This document shows positions 17,820-26,030 of a stretch of 64,000 bases of DNA, one piece after another (position 1 is the stretch's first letter; each line of letters begins with the position of its first letter). Both the position numbers and the translations under genes were made by a program. This DNA is from Subtercola sp. Z020. Its GTDB lineage: Bacteria; Actinomycetota; Actinomycetes; Actinomycetales; Microbacteriaceae. The DNA lies in contig NZ_PSTT01000042.1 of assembly GCF_002931235.1 (NCBI RefSeq), positions 62,001-126,000 of the forward strand, written 5' to 3'. The notes below the pieces were generated by a model. It had not been told where the DNA came from, ran no database searches, and saw only the letters and a list, made by a program, of their open reading frames with translations.

Positions 17820-18135
17820 CGAGCTCGAGCGCTCGGCGGGTTCCCGGTCAGCCCTCCGCAGGGCGACCAGCCAGTCGGGCAGCAGATACTCGGCGACGGT
17901 CAGACTCGCGCTGACGGTGAGCTGCGCCGAACCGCTTTCCCGCAGGGAGTCGACCGCGACCTCGAAGCGGGCTGCTGCGGCCAGCACCTCGCTCGCCCAG
18001 CCGGCGACCAGAACCCCCGCGTCGGTGAGGGTCGACCCCTGCGCCGAGCGGCGCACGAGCGCTGTTCCCGTGCGGATCTCCAGGGCACGAGTGCGTGCCG
18101 AGACCGCCTGCTGGGTGACGCCCAGAGCGCATCCT
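17820..18135 (-). pseudogene. lysR-family regulator remnant
   Basis: The frame encodes a typical LysR segment: ALGVTQQAVSARTRALEIRT (second half of the DNA-binding helix-turn-helix), then TLTDAGVLVAGWASEVLAAA (linker helix) and LTVSASLTVAEYLLPDWLVAL (start of the effector domain). The first ~25 residues of the domain are replaced by unrelated sequence, and the protein ends after about 100 residues as the frame runs into the TPP riboswitch; the remaining ~190 residues of a normal LysR are missing. It is divergent from the damaged TDT transporter, the usual partner of such a regulator, so both were probably once one functional unit. Confidence 0.75.
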
Positions 18136-18213
18136 CGTACCCACAATCTGTCGTTGTGACGCGACAACGCTATCGCTCTTCCCTGCACCTCTGCCGACGG
18201 CGACGATGAAGCC

Positions 18214-19273
18214 ATGTCGACAACCCGTACCGTCATCCTCGCCAAGGCAGCGGGCACGTTCTTCCGTGAGCTGGAGCGCGGCTGCCACCGTCGTGTGGGT
18301 GTGCGTGCCCGTCGTCACGCTCACCGTCGCGACGATCATCCATTGGGCCAGAAACCCCGGCAGGGCACGTTCGCACCATCGGAACGCCGTGATGGTGCAC
18401 TTCTACGGCGCGCCGGCGATGGCGCTGCTCACCGTCGGCGCGGGAACGCTGCTGCTCGGCCGGGACGTCATCGGCGAGCAGGCGGCGGTCACCATCGACG
18501 CGGTGCTCTGGGGCCTGGGTACGGTGATGGGCCTGGCCACGGCGGTAATCGTGCCGTACCTGATGTTCACCCGCCTGCCCGTGGCGACTGACGGGGCGTT
18601 CGGCGGCTGGTTGATGCCCCTGGTGCCGCCCATGGTGTCGGCCTCCATCGGGGCTCTGCTCGTTCCGTTCGCGCCGGCCGGCCAACCGCAGCTGACGCTT
18701 CTTCTCGCGTGCTACGGGATGTTCGGGCTCAGCCTCGTCGCGTCACTCATCGTCATCGTGCTCATCTGGCAGCGGCTCACCGTGAACAAGGTCGGCCCGG
18801 CGCTGATGGTGCCGACACTGTGGATCGTTCTCGGCCCGCTCGGGCAGTCGGCGACGGCCGCCAACCTGCTCGGCGGCAACGCCCACCTCGTGGTCTCGCC
18901 GTCGCTGGCAGCCGCGATGGAGTCGTTCGGCCTGCTCTTCAGCGTGCCCATTCTGGGTTTCGCCGCCCTCTGGGCCGCAATAGCCCTGGCGATCACCCTC
19001 CAGACCATCCGGCGCCGACTCCCGTTCTCGCTCACCTGGTGGTCGTTCACCTTCCCTGTCGGCACCTGCGTGACAGGTCTCAGCGGCGTGGCGCTGCACA
19101 CCGGCTCGGTCGTGGCGTCGGTTCTGGCCGTCGCCACGTTCGGCGTGCTGGTCGGCGCCTGGGCCGTCGTGGGTATGCGAACGGTTCGGGGCAGCCTCGT
19201 CACGGGCCGGCTGTTCCTCCCTCCCGCCCCCGTCCCCGCTCTCCTCGCGGCCGACGCCGGTCAGGGGGACTGA
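18214..19273 (+). pseudogene. TDT/SLAC1-family transporter with disrupted 5' end
   Basis: From about 18270 the frame encodes most of a tellurite-resistance/dicarboxylate transporter (TehA/Mae1/SLAC1 family): TVATIIHWARNPG, VMVHFYGAPAMALLTVGAGT, GWLMPLVPPMVSASIGALL, FGLLFSVPILGFAALWAAI and LTWWSFTFPVGTCVTGLSGV. The first transmembrane helix with the family signature PNWFASVMGTGIV is absent. A plausible original start (ATG 18214, MSTTRTVILAKAAGTF) is in a different frame, so a deletion plus frameshift removed roughly 40-50 residues. An ATG at 18206 is in the downstream frame but gives an unrelated Ser/Arg-rich start. Probably non-functional. Confidence 0.65.
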
Positions 19274-19278
19274 ACGCC

Positions 19279-20100
19279 ATGCAGGCGCGCAGACGAGCCG
19301 CCGCGGTCGGAGCGACCGTGACCCCAAAGAACCTGCCGGCGAATCCGGTTCTCAGTGCTCTTCGCACCGACCACGCGGGCGTGGCGCTCCACCACGGGGA
19401 GGCGTACTCCTACCCGCCGCACCTCGGCCCGTTCGCGGCGCTGCGGCACGATCATCCACCGGCCTGGGCGGATCTGGCGCACCTCGTCGACGCCGCCCTG
19501 ATCGAGCGCACCGGCGATTTCGAGCCGGTCGGCTGGGTGTCGGAAGGACCGTTCGAGCTGACCACGATGAGCGCGGGGCGCGGCGATCGTGCCTCCGTTC
19601 CCCCGGTCGGGCCGGTACGGATTCTCGGCGCGGAGAACACCTCGGAGATGCAGCGACTGCTGGAGGTCTGCGGCATCCACACCTTCGCGAGCGGTTCCAC
19701 AGCGATCGCGGAATACCTGGGGTGCTATCACGACGAGCGACTCGTGGCGATGGCGGGGCTCCGGTTCTCGCTCCCCGGCTGGCGGGAGATCTGCTGCGTC
19801 GCGACCGACCCGGAGTTCCGGGGGCGAGGGTATGCCCGCATGCTGGTCGACGCACTGGTGGAGTGCGCCGGTTTCGACGGGCAGAACGCCTTTCTCTTCG
19901 TCGAGACCGACAACCCGGCGCGGCAGATGTACCGGCGATTCGGGTTCGTCGAAGTCTGCACACGCGCAGCCGAATACCTCACCCGCACCACTGATCGATC
20001 GCCCACACCGTCATCACCCATACACCCGTCACCCACACACCCGTCACCCCCACACCGGTCACCCACACACCCGTCACCAACACACGGAGGAACAGAATGA
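19279..20100 (+). CDS. GNAT family N-acetyltransferase with repeat-derived C-terminal tail
   Basis: A 273-residue protein. Residues 1-120 are an N-terminal region of unknown role, and the C-terminal half is a GNAT domain with the acetyl-CoA loop VATDPEFRGRGYARMLVDAL and the closing VETDNPARQMYRRFGFVEV. After the domain, the last ~30 residues are a Ser/Pro/Thr/His tail made by a 15-bp tandem repeat. ATG 19279 follows CAGGGGGA. The stop overlaps the start of the cupin gene as ATGA, indicating translational coupling. Substrate unknown. Confidence 0.85.
   Translation: MQARRRAAAVGATVTPKNLPANPVLSALRTDHAGVALHHGEAYSYPPHLGPFAALRHDHPPAWADLAHLVDAALIERTGDFEPVGWVSEGPFELTTMSAGRGDRASVPPVGPVRILGAENTSEMQRLLEVCGIHTFASGSTAIAEYLGCYHDERLVAMAGLRFSLPGWREICCVATDPEFRGRGYARMLVDALVECAGFDGQNAFLFVETDNPARQMYRRFGFVEVCTRAAEYLTRTTDRSPTPSSPIHPSPTHPSPPHRSPTHPSPTHGGTE
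20022..20092 (+). repeat. 15-bp tandem repeat inside the GNAT 3' end
   Basis: About four and a half imperfect copies of ACACCCGTCACCCAC encode a repeated (H/S)PTHPSP unit at the end of the GNAT gene. The array ends directly at the ribosome binding site (GGAGGAA) of the next gene. A length that is a multiple of three keeps the GNAT frame open, so copy-number change would alter tail length without breaking either gene. Confidence 0.85.
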
Positions 20101-20621
20101 GCACCGAACCGCACACCCCGAAGAAGGCCCTCACGAAAGACCCCGACGTGCAACGCGCCGTCTGGTTCCTCGGCGCCCTCCTCACCGAGCGCCTGGGGGG
20201 TCCGGACACCGATGATTCGCTCGCCGTGCTCCAGCACGAAGGCGAGCGGGGGTACGGCAGCCCGATGCACGTTCACCTGCGGGATGATGAGACCTTCGTC
20301 GTGCTCGACGGCCGGATCGAGCTGACCAGCGCCGACGTCGTCAGCTCCGCCGAGGCGGGGTCGGCGCTCTTCCTCCCCCGCGGGGTGACCCACGGGTTCG
20401 TGGTCTCCAGCGCCACAGCGAAGTTCCTCACCCTGCAAACCCCGTCGGGGTTCGACAAATTCGTTCTCGAAGCGGGCACACCGGCCACCGCCGACCGCGG
20501 CGAAGCAGCCCTGCACGCGCCCACCGACGCCCCGATGCCGTCGCCCGAAGAGCTCACCAGGATCGCCGCCCGCTACGGAATCGAGATCGTCGGCCCGCCC
20601 CCGACCATCCGCAGCGCCTGA
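20097..20621 (+). CDS. cupin-domain protein
   Basis: A 174-residue single cupin. The first motif is GSPMHVHLRDDETFVVLDGRIEL, with metal ligands His, His and Glu, and the second is LPRGVTHGFVV with the second-motif His. The protein resembles the quercetin-dioxygenase-like cupins of unknown substrate. ATG 20097 has a GGAGGAA seven bases upstream, and it overlaps the GNAT stop. The residues after 130 form a helical tail (SPEELTRIAARYGIEIVGPP) as in related cupins. Confidence 0.88.
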   Translation: MSTEPHTPKKALTKDPDVQRAVWFLGALLTERLGGPDTDDSLAVLQHEGERGYGSPMHVHLRDDETFVVLDGRIELTSADVVSSAEAGSALFLPRGVTHGFVVSSATAKFLTLQTPSGFDKFVLEAGTPATADRGEAALHAPTDAPMPSPEELTRIAARYGIEIVGPPPTIRSA

Positions 20622-20669
20622 TCGTCACCCCCGCCGCCCCGGACCCACGGTCTATGGCTTAATCAGGGG

Positions 20670-20996
20670 ATGGACACCTTCGCGGTTTGGGCTGGCACGG
20701 TCGGAGCCTGGTTGCTCTTCGGCGGGCCGCTGTTCCAGGGCTCGCTCGAACTCTGGGAGGTCGCGCGTTCGGGTCCCGCCTGGCCTGACCGAAAGCGGCG
20801 CGACCGAGCCCTGTGGCTGGTTCCGCCCGTGATGTACGTCGTGCAGCGGAGGCGTTTTCGACGGAGCGGCTCACCAGCACTGGGCGTCGCGCGGTCCTTC
20901 GCCACTCGCGCCACGGGCTGGTTCGCCGTAGCCGCCGGCGGGCTGCTCGTCGCGGTCAAAGAAGCGAACACGACCCCGCTCTTCGGCGGCAGCTGA
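20670..20996 (+). CDS. small membrane protein, 108 aa
   Basis: Two hydrophobic segments, TFAVWAGTVGAWLLFGGPLF near the N-terminus and TGWFAVAAGGLLVAV near the C-terminus, with a basic stretch between them (DRKRRDRALW, VQRRRFRRSG). No family recognised. The ATG at 20670 is preceded by CAGGGG. It follows the cupin gene by 48 bases and faces the marR gene ending at 21003. Confidence 0.7.
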   Translation: MDTFAVWAGTVGAWLLFGGPLFQGSLELWEVARSGPAWPDRKRRDRALWLVPPVMYVVQRRRFRRSGSPALGVARSFATRATGWFAVAAGGLLVAVKEANTTPLFGGS

Positions 20997-21002
20997 TGCT
21001 CG

Positions 21003-21437
21003 TCAGATCGCTCGGTCGCCTCTGGAGAGGAGTTCAGCGGCGGCGGCCAGGTGCCGTTGAAGCATGGTGCGCTCCTGATCGGTCAGAGTAGGCGTGTAGA
21101 TGATGAGCGCTGATTCGAGCGGTTCGTCGGCTCGCTGAAGGATCGCTGTGCGCGCGGTGTCGCTGAGCTCGACCTGGACCTTGCGGCGGTCCCGTTCGTC
21201 GGTCGTGACGATTAGCGCCCCGGCGGCGGCGGCGGCGTGAACGATTCGCGAAACAAGGCTCTGCGCCAGCCCGGTTCGGACGGTGACGTCTCGGATTGAT
21301 GCTCCGGGGTGCCGCGCGACGTCTTCGAAAACGGCGAGCTGGCCTGCGTTGACGCGGTCCGCGCCAACGTTTCCGGTGGCCTCCAGCGCGATCTCTCGGA
21401 GCGTGCGGGCGAGACGGTGGAGTTCTGATGCGCGCAT
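21003..21437 (-). CDS. MarR family transcriptional regulator
   Basis: A 144-residue winged-helix regulator. The HTH is NAGQLAVFEDVARHPGASIR..VRTGLAQSLVSRIVH and the wing is LIVTTDERDRRKVQVELS with the conserved D-x-R-D-x-R-R. ATG 21437 is chosen; an in-frame TTG four codons upstream lies inside a predicted operator. The gene is divergent from the membrane protein at 21502 and two palindromes between them suggest autorepression and control of that gene. Confidence 0.9.
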   Translation of the reverse strand: MRASELHRLARTLREIALEATGNVGADRVNAGQLAVFEDVARHPGASIRDVTVRTGLAQSLVSRIVHAAAAAGALIVTTDERDRRKVQVELSDTARTAILQRADEPLESALIIYTPTLTDQERTMLQRHLAAAAELLSRGDRAI

Positions 21438-21447
21438 GCGTTCATTC

Positions 21448-21485
21448 AATCACCAGTGATAGATTGGAATCCATCACAAGTGATT
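21448..21485. promoter_or_regulatory. tandem MarR operators
   Basis: Two copies of a 10-bp palindrome: TCACCAGTGA (21450-21459) and TCACAAGTGA (21474-21483), each inside a longer match AATCACNAGTGATTG and spaced 24 bases apart. They lie between the divergent marR and membrane-protein genes, so they are probably bound by this MarR. Confidence 0.75.
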
Positions 21486-21501
21486 GAAATGGAGCGGATC
21501 C

Positions 21502-22023
21502 ATGCAAGCGGACTGGGAAACGGCGAACCACATCCTGGACGACGTCATCATCGCGGCGGGGATTATCGTCCTCATCGTCCGCCAATTCATCTGGCGCTCG
21601 ACGCAGCTGCATCGGATGCTGCGACTGCCCGTCGTGATCATCTCGGCGGGGCTCGTCTACCTCGGCATTGAACTGTGGGGCGGCTTTGGTTGGGTGGCGG
21701 CGGATTGGATCATCATCGGTGAACTCGTCCTGGTCACAGTGACCGGAACCGTCATGGGCTTTGTCACTCAATTCCGGACCGCCAATGCGCACCTCCAGTA
21801 CAAGCTCAGCCCCGGCGGCATCTGGTTGTGGGCACTCTTCATCGCGATCCGGCTCGGTTCGTTCTCCCTAGCATCCGTGCTCGGAGCGAACCTGGCGGAA
21901 GCCACTGGACTGATCCTGCTGTCGTTCGGGGCGAACCGGCTTGCCGCAATTCTCGTCGTGCGAAAACGCGCTGAAGCGCTTCTCACCACGAAGTCCCGGG
22001 ACGTTGTGGGCAACGCATCGTGA
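21502..22023 (+). CDS. membrane protein under MarR control, 173 aa
   Basis: An integral membrane protein with four to five spans (DDVIIAAGIIVLIVRQFIW, LPVVIISAGLVYLGIELW, WIIIGELVLVTVTGTVMGFV, GIWLWALFIAIRLGSFSLAS, AEATGLILLSFGANRLAAIL). The layout resembles DUF1453/CcdC-like proteins, but I am not certain. ATG 21502 has a GGAG eight bases upstream; a TTG six codons earlier is in frame but poorly placed. Its last codons overlap the transposase remnant at 22020, so the natural C-terminus may have been altered by the insertion. Confidence 0.75.
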   Translation: MQADWETANHILDDVIIAAGIIVLIVRQFIWRSTQLHRMLRLPVVIISAGLVYLGIELWGGFGWVAADWIIIGELVLVTVTGTVMGFVTQFRTANAHLQYKLSPGGIWLWALFIAIRLGSFSLASVLGANLAEATGLILLSFGANRLAAILVVRKRAEALLTTKSRDVVGNAS

Positions 22024-22220
22024 CGCACGCGAATGCGCCGCTTACCTCCGAAGGCCGGTGTCAGCTGGCCGACCTGATCGTCAATCGAGGATGGGGCGTC
22101 CGTCGCGCCGCCGAACGATTCCCATGCTCACCATCGACCGCATCGAAGTGGGCCTCGCGCTACCGGCCTGGTCTTCCGCTCACCGACAGACCCTCGAAAC
22201 CCCTGTCGTCGCCCCGACAT
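22020..22220 (+). pseudogene. IS481-type transposase 5' remnant
   Basis: From GTG 22020 the frame reads MTHANAPLTSEGRCQLADLI then GWGVRRAAERFPCSPSTASK followed by WASRYR, a clear match to the N-terminal helix-turn-helix of IS481 transposases. Similarity fades after about 60 codons. No DDE catalytic domain, no second end and no target duplication are visible, so this is a fragment. It joins the 3' end of the membrane gene and precedes the XRE-cupin gene, marking an old insertion or deletion point. Confidence 0.7.
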
Positions 22221-22389
22221 CAAGAAGCTCAGCCGCATTCTTGCTGGCGGTGGACACCGCATCCTCAGACGGCAGAAGGGTTCACGCAACACCAAGCGAG
22301 ATGGTCACGGATACGCCACAGGAATCAACGGTGCCGTCCCAGCCTCGCTCGTTCGCAACCTACCGGGGAACAACACCTGGCCAGACGGC

Positions 22390-22959
22390 TCAGCGGCGGT
22401 GGCCGGGCAGGTGGGCTCTCTCGCCGTCGTGATCGAAGATGGTGAGAATCTCGGCGGGGTGTTCGTGCGCGTGGATCGAGTGCGGCGTCATCGTGGGAAA
22501 CTCGGCCGCCTGCCCCTCGCGAACCAGAATGGTGCGCTCCCCCAGGCGGAGCCGGATGGTGCCGCTCAGCACCGTGAACCACTCGTAGCCGGGGTGCACG
22601 CCCGGCTCGCCCGTGTCGCGGTCGGGCGTGATCCGCATCTTGGCGACGGTGACGCCCCGGCGGTCGCGCTCGCGGGAGAGCAGCCAGGTCGTCGAACCGG
22701 GGCGCGATTCCGGCTCGGGCCGGATCACGACATCGTCATCACCCTCGGGCTCCACGAGCTGGTCGAGGGTCGTGCCGAGCGCTGCAGCGATGGGTACGAG
22801 CTGGTCGAGGGCGATGCGCCGGTGGCCCGTCTCGATGCGGCTGAGCGTCGATGCCGAGAGGTAGCAGCGGGCGGCGAGGGTGTCGAGAGTCCAGCCTCGG
22901 GCACTCCGCAGGCTCCGGATGCGCTGCCGCACGATGTCGTCGAGAGCGTCTTGCGTCAT
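22390..22959 (-). CDS. XRE-family regulator with cupin domain
   Basis: A 189-residue regulator. An N-terminal Cro/C1-type HTH (RIRSLRSARGWTLDTLAARC, SASTLSRIETGHRRI) is followed by a cupin sensor (PGYEWFTVLSGTIRLRLGERTILV, FPTMTPHSIHAHEHPAEIL). ATG 22959 is used because the codons upstream are occupied by the operator; no Shine-Dalgarno is present, so the mRNA may be leaderless. It is divergent from the methyltransferase/oxidoreductase pair and is presumably their repressor, sensing a small ligand through the cupin. Confidence 0.92.
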   Translation of the reverse strand: MTQDALDDIVRQRIRSLRSARGWTLDTLAARCYLSASTLSRIETGHRRIALDQLVPIAAALGTTLDQLVEPEGDDDVVIRPEPESRPGSTTWLLSRERDRRGVTVAKMRITPDRDTGEPGVHPGYEWFTVLSGTIRLRLGERTILVREGQAAEFPTMTPHSIHAHEHPAEILTIFDHDGERAHLPGHRR

Positions 22960-22974
22960 ACGCAATATCGTATG
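22957..22974. promoter_or_regulatory. palindrome overlapping the XRE-cupin start
   Basis: CATACG-CAATAT-CGTATG is a perfect 6-bp inverted repeat that contains the start codon of the regulator gene. It lies between divergent genes, so it is a strong candidate for the autoregulatory operator, where binding would block both transcription starts. Confidence 0.7.
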
Positions 22975-23006
22975 CGCTTTCGGCACTGGATGCCTAACGT
23001 TGAGCT

Positions 23007-23960
23007 ATGACCTCGAACACACCGGCTCCCCCTCACCTCCACCGCGCGCATCGGGGCCACGGTCCAGCGCCCGAGAACGACCTCGACCTGGCCGAACTCC
23101 TCGACCTCGACGCTGTTCACGCCGCTCCGTTCGTTCAGAGCGCTTTGGATGCCGCCGCTCTCGCGCTGGGTCGGCAACCACGCGTCATCGTGGATCTCGG
23201 CGCCGGCACCGGAACGGGAACCGTCGCCCTGGCGACCCGTTTTCCCGAAGCCCGGGTGCTGGCCCTCGATGCTTCGGCTCGCATGCTCGAGCGGGTGCGA
23301 GCATCCTCCTCTCCTTCACAGCTGGCAGCCCGGGTCGAGACGCACCTCGTCGACCTCGACGACGACTGGACGGCAGTCGTATCCGGGCACGTCGACCTCG
23401 CCTGGGCGGCACTGTCGCTTCACCACACCAGCAGCCCCGCGCGGGTGTTGCAGCAGCTGTTCGCGATGCTGCAACCGGGCGGGGTCGCCGTGGTGAGCGA
23501 GTTCACCGGGGCGACTGCCTACCGCCCCGCCGATCTCGGAACGGGCCGCGACGGCGTGGGCCAGCGCCTGGTGGCCGCTCTCGCAGGCCGCGGCTACCCT
23601 GTCACCGCCGACTGGACGGAAGCGCTGACAGCCGCAGGCTTCGACCCCGTCGACCGGCACGATACGTCGGTCGACGTGTCATCCCAGACGGTGGAGGGCG
23701 CACGATTCCTCGAACTGCAGATGGCCCGCACGAGGCACCTGCTCGCCGGTGACCTTGACCCTGCCGACATCGACGCCAGCCACCTCGACGCCGACGACCT
23801 GGCCGCGATCGATGCGGCGATCGACTCCGTCTCGTCGGGCGGCGCCCGGCTCGACTACAGCTCGCCACGGGTGTTCTGGGTGGCGGTGAAGCCCGCGACC
23901 GCCACGGCGACCACCGCAGCAACCACCGCTGCGACCACGGCCACCGGAGTCGACCGATGA
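23007..23960 (+). CDS. class I SAM-dependent methyltransferase
   Basis: A 317-residue Rossmann-fold methyltransferase. The SAM-binding motif I is VIVDLGAGTGTGTVALA, motif II is VLALDASARML, and the post-motif region has LAWAALSLHHTSSPARVLQQ and LQPGGVAVVSEF. The C-terminal 20 residues are an Ala/Thr run (encoded by a short GCGACCAC-like repeat). The start ATG 23007 has no clear Shine-Dalgarno, again compatible with a leaderless message. Stop and start overlap with the next gene (ATGA), so both are one unit. Substrate unknown. Confidence 0.9.
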   Translation: MTSNTPAPPHLHRAHRGHGPAPENDLDLAELLDLDAVHAAPFVQSALDAAALALGRQPRVIVDLGAGTGTGTVALATRFPEARVLALDASARMLERVRASSSPSQLAARVETHLVDLDDDWTAVVSGHVDLAWAALSLHHTSSPARVLQQLFAMLQPGGVAVVSEFTGATAYRPADLGTGRDGVGQRLVAALAGRGYPVTADWTEALTAAGFDPVDRHDTSVDVSSQTVEGARFLELQMARTRHLLAGDLDPADIDASHLDADDLAAIDAAIDSVSSGGARLDYSSPRVFWVAVKPATATATTAATTAATTATGVDR

Positions 23961-24904
23961 GCGAACAGATGCAGGCCGATGTCGTCGTGATCGGCGGCGG
24001 CGCCGCAGGGCTGGCCGCCGCGATCGCGCTAGCCCGATCCCGGCGGAGCGTCATCGTGGTCGACGCCGCACATCCGCGCAACGAGAGGGCGGCCGGGGCC
24101 CACAACGTTCTCGGTCAGGAGGGCGTCGCGCCCGCCGAGCTTCTGGCGCGGGGGCGCGCGGAGGCGACCGCCTACGGGGCCCGTATGCTGCCCGGGGTCG
24201 CGACGGGAGCATCCGGTGCGATCGACGACTTCGTCATCGAGGTGGATGACGGCAGGGTGCACATCGCCGCACGCCGCGTCGTGATCGCGACCGGCCTCGT
24301 CGACGACCTGCCCGACATCCCGGGTGTCGAAGCGGCCTGGGGGCGGAGCGTGCTGCACTGCCCGTTCTGCCACGGCTGGGAGGTGCGCGAGAAGCGCATC
24401 GCCGTGATCGGTCGGAACGAGAACACCCTGCACCAGGTGATTCTGTTCCGCCAGCTCAGCGACGACGTCACGCTGTTCCTGCACGAGGCCCCGGAACCCA
24501 CCGACGAGCAGTGGGAGCAGCTCGCTGCCCTCGGAGTGCCGGTCGTCACCCCGCCGGTGAAGCGCCTGGTGGTCGACGGCACTGCTGTTCGAGCCGTCGA
24601 GATCGAGGGCGGTCGGAGCTTCCCCGTCGACGCCGTCGTCGTCGCCCCGGTCTTCACGGCCCGCTCGGAACTGTTCGCGGCGCTAGGCGGGCAACCCGCG
24701 GCGACACCGTTCGGGCTCCGCATCGAGGCCGACCCACGGGGCCAGACCTCCGTGCCCGGCGTGTGGGCGGCGGGCAATGCGGCCGATCTCACGGCGATGG
24801 TCGTCGCCTCCTCCGCCGCGGGTGTCGTGGCGGGAGCCGCCGTGCACGGCGACCTGGCCGCACGAGACCTCGCGCGGGCGGTGGAGCGTCGGCGTGCAGG
24901 GTGA
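23957..24904 (+). CDS. thioredoxin-reductase-like FAD-dependent oxidoreductase
   Basis: A 315-residue flavoprotein. The FAD motif is VVVIGGGAAGLAAAIALARS, the redox-active pair is in CPFCHG (near residue 136), and the C-terminal FAD loop is VWAAGNAADL. The second nucleotide motif, IAVIGRNENTLHQ, lacks the usual GxGxxG glycines, so NADPH binding may differ from true TrxB, as in other members of this small TrxB-like group. It is translationally coupled to the methyltransferase and shares the XRE-cupin regulator. The unit probably performs a methylation plus disulfide or quinone-type redox step that I cannot specify. Confidence 0.88.
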   Translation: MSEQMQADVVVIGGGAAGLAAAIALARSRRSVIVVDAAHPRNERAAGAHNVLGQEGVAPAELLARGRAEATAYGARMLPGVATGASGAIDDFVIEVDDGRVHIAARRVVIATGLVDDLPDIPGVEAAWGRSVLHCPFCHGWEVREKRIAVIGRNENTLHQVILFRQLSDDVTLFLHEAPEPTDEQWEQLAALGVPVVTPPVKRLVVDGTAVRAVEIEGGRSFPVDAVVVAPVFTARSELFAALGGQPAATPFGLRIEADPRGQTSVPGVWAAGNAADLTAMVVASSAAGVVAGAAVHGDLAARDLARAVERRRAG

Positions 24905-24948
24905 CGGCTGGCTGGTCGGCAGGCCGCACGCGGCGCCCCCGGTGCGGC

Positions 24949-25806
24949 TCAGTCGGCTGTCAGCTGAAGCGGTTCGTGCGGAAAGATGGGTGTCGTGCCG
25001 GGGGCCTGCGGCGAGATCCACGTCGGCGAGATCGACAGCGGCGCTGAACCCTGACCGAAGGTGAAGTCGAAGTCGAAGGAGCCCGCGACGACAGAGGGGC
25101 CCTCGAAGACCTTGCCGCCCTGGAGGGTCAGGTCGGAGACCGTCCAGCCGGCGGGAAGGGTCATCACGGAGTCGGCCGGCAACTCCTGCCCCACCGCCAC
25201 CAGAGCCGGGTACCCGATCGCGTAACAGTCGGCGGGCACTCTCAGCCGCAGAGTGGAACTGCCGCCGAAGGTCGCGGGGTTCGTCGTCCAATCGAGCGCG
25301 GGAAAGCCGCGCGGGCCGACTTCGATGGTGGCCGTCACCGATCCCGACGCGTCGCTCTCGGTCCAGGTGGCGACGACGGTCCAGTTGCCCGACAACTCAC
25401 CCCAACTGACGTTGAAACCTTTCGAGCCGGCGGTCGTCCCCTCCGGCGCCAGCACCGTGATGGTTCGACCGAAATCGTTGATGACCGTCCACCCCGCGGG
25501 GGTGAGAACCTCTTTCGCCGGCGCGAAGGCGAAGGACTCCAGCACCGTGAGCGTGAGCGTTCCGGTTCCGCGGATGACGGGAGACCCCGCCGACGCCGGC
25601 TGGAGCGTCAGAAGAAGCAGCGACGACTCCTTCTGCACACCCGGAGGGCTGAGCCACGCCAGCTGTGCGGTGACGGGCCCCGGGCTGGCGGCCGCGAGCG
25701 GGGCGCCGACGGCCAGCGCGACGACCGGTGCCGACCATGCGGCCCCCAGCACGGTGCGCCTGCTCGGCCGGAATGCAGACGCGCCAGGCGTTTCGTGAGT
25801 AGTCAT
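24949..25806 (-). CDS. Tat-exported secreted protein of unknown function
   Basis: A 285-residue protein with an N-terminal twin-arginine signal: RPSRRTVLGAAWSAPVVALA, then AVGAPLAAASPG with a likely cleavage after AAA. The mature part is beta-rich with repeated Trp/Thr (AGWTVINDFGRTITVLAPEG, AGWTVSDLTLQGGKVFEG). ATG 25806 is preceded by GAGAG; upstream 79 codons of the frame are Arg/Pro-rich and rejected. It is divergent from the SDR gene, with a 224-base gap. Confidence 0.8.
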   Translation of the reverse strand: MTTHETPGASAFRPSRRTVLGAAWSAPVVALAVGAPLAAASPGPVTAQLAWLSPPGVQKESSLLLLTLQPASAGSPVIRGTGTLTLTVLESFAFAPAKEVLTPAGWTVINDFGRTITVLAPEGTTAGSKGFNVSWGELSGNWTVVATWTESDASGSVTATIEVGPRGFPALDWTTNPATFGGSSTLRLRVPADCYAIGYPALVAVGQELPADSVMTLPAGWTVSDLTLQGGKVFEGPSVVAGSFDFDFTFGQGSAPLSISPTWISPQAPGTTPIFPHEPLQLTAD

Positions 25807-26002
25807 CACGAACACTCTCTCGGCCACGACCGGTCTCGGCAAGCTCCTCTTGCGGACATGTCCGCTTCCGGACGCACCGCTGCGCCTGACACGCATCCAG
25901 CCCGGCCGAGAGGCCGGACGGGCGATGGCCGGGCTGGCGAGACGGCCCAAGCGAACCGAGGGTCCACAGCAGGCGTACTTCGCAGAGTGATACTTTCCTT
26001 GG

Positions 26003-26012
26003 GAAACGTTTC
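26003..26012. promoter_or_regulatory. GAAACGTTTC palindrome
   Basis: A perfect 10-bp palindrome, part of GGGAAACGTTTCTC (26001-26014), lies 18 bases before the SDR start codon and resembles LacI-family operators. No LacI-type regulator is in the window. Confidence 0.4.
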
Positions 26013-26030
26013 TCTGACAAAGGAGTTGAG

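Noticed and set aside
20022-20092. Possible CRISPR array
   Set aside because: Units are directly abutting 15-mers without spacers and are translated.
22020-22445. A complete 141-residue transposase or regulator
   Set aside because: Only the first ~60 residues match IS481; the rest is frame-shadow sequence without the catalytic domain.
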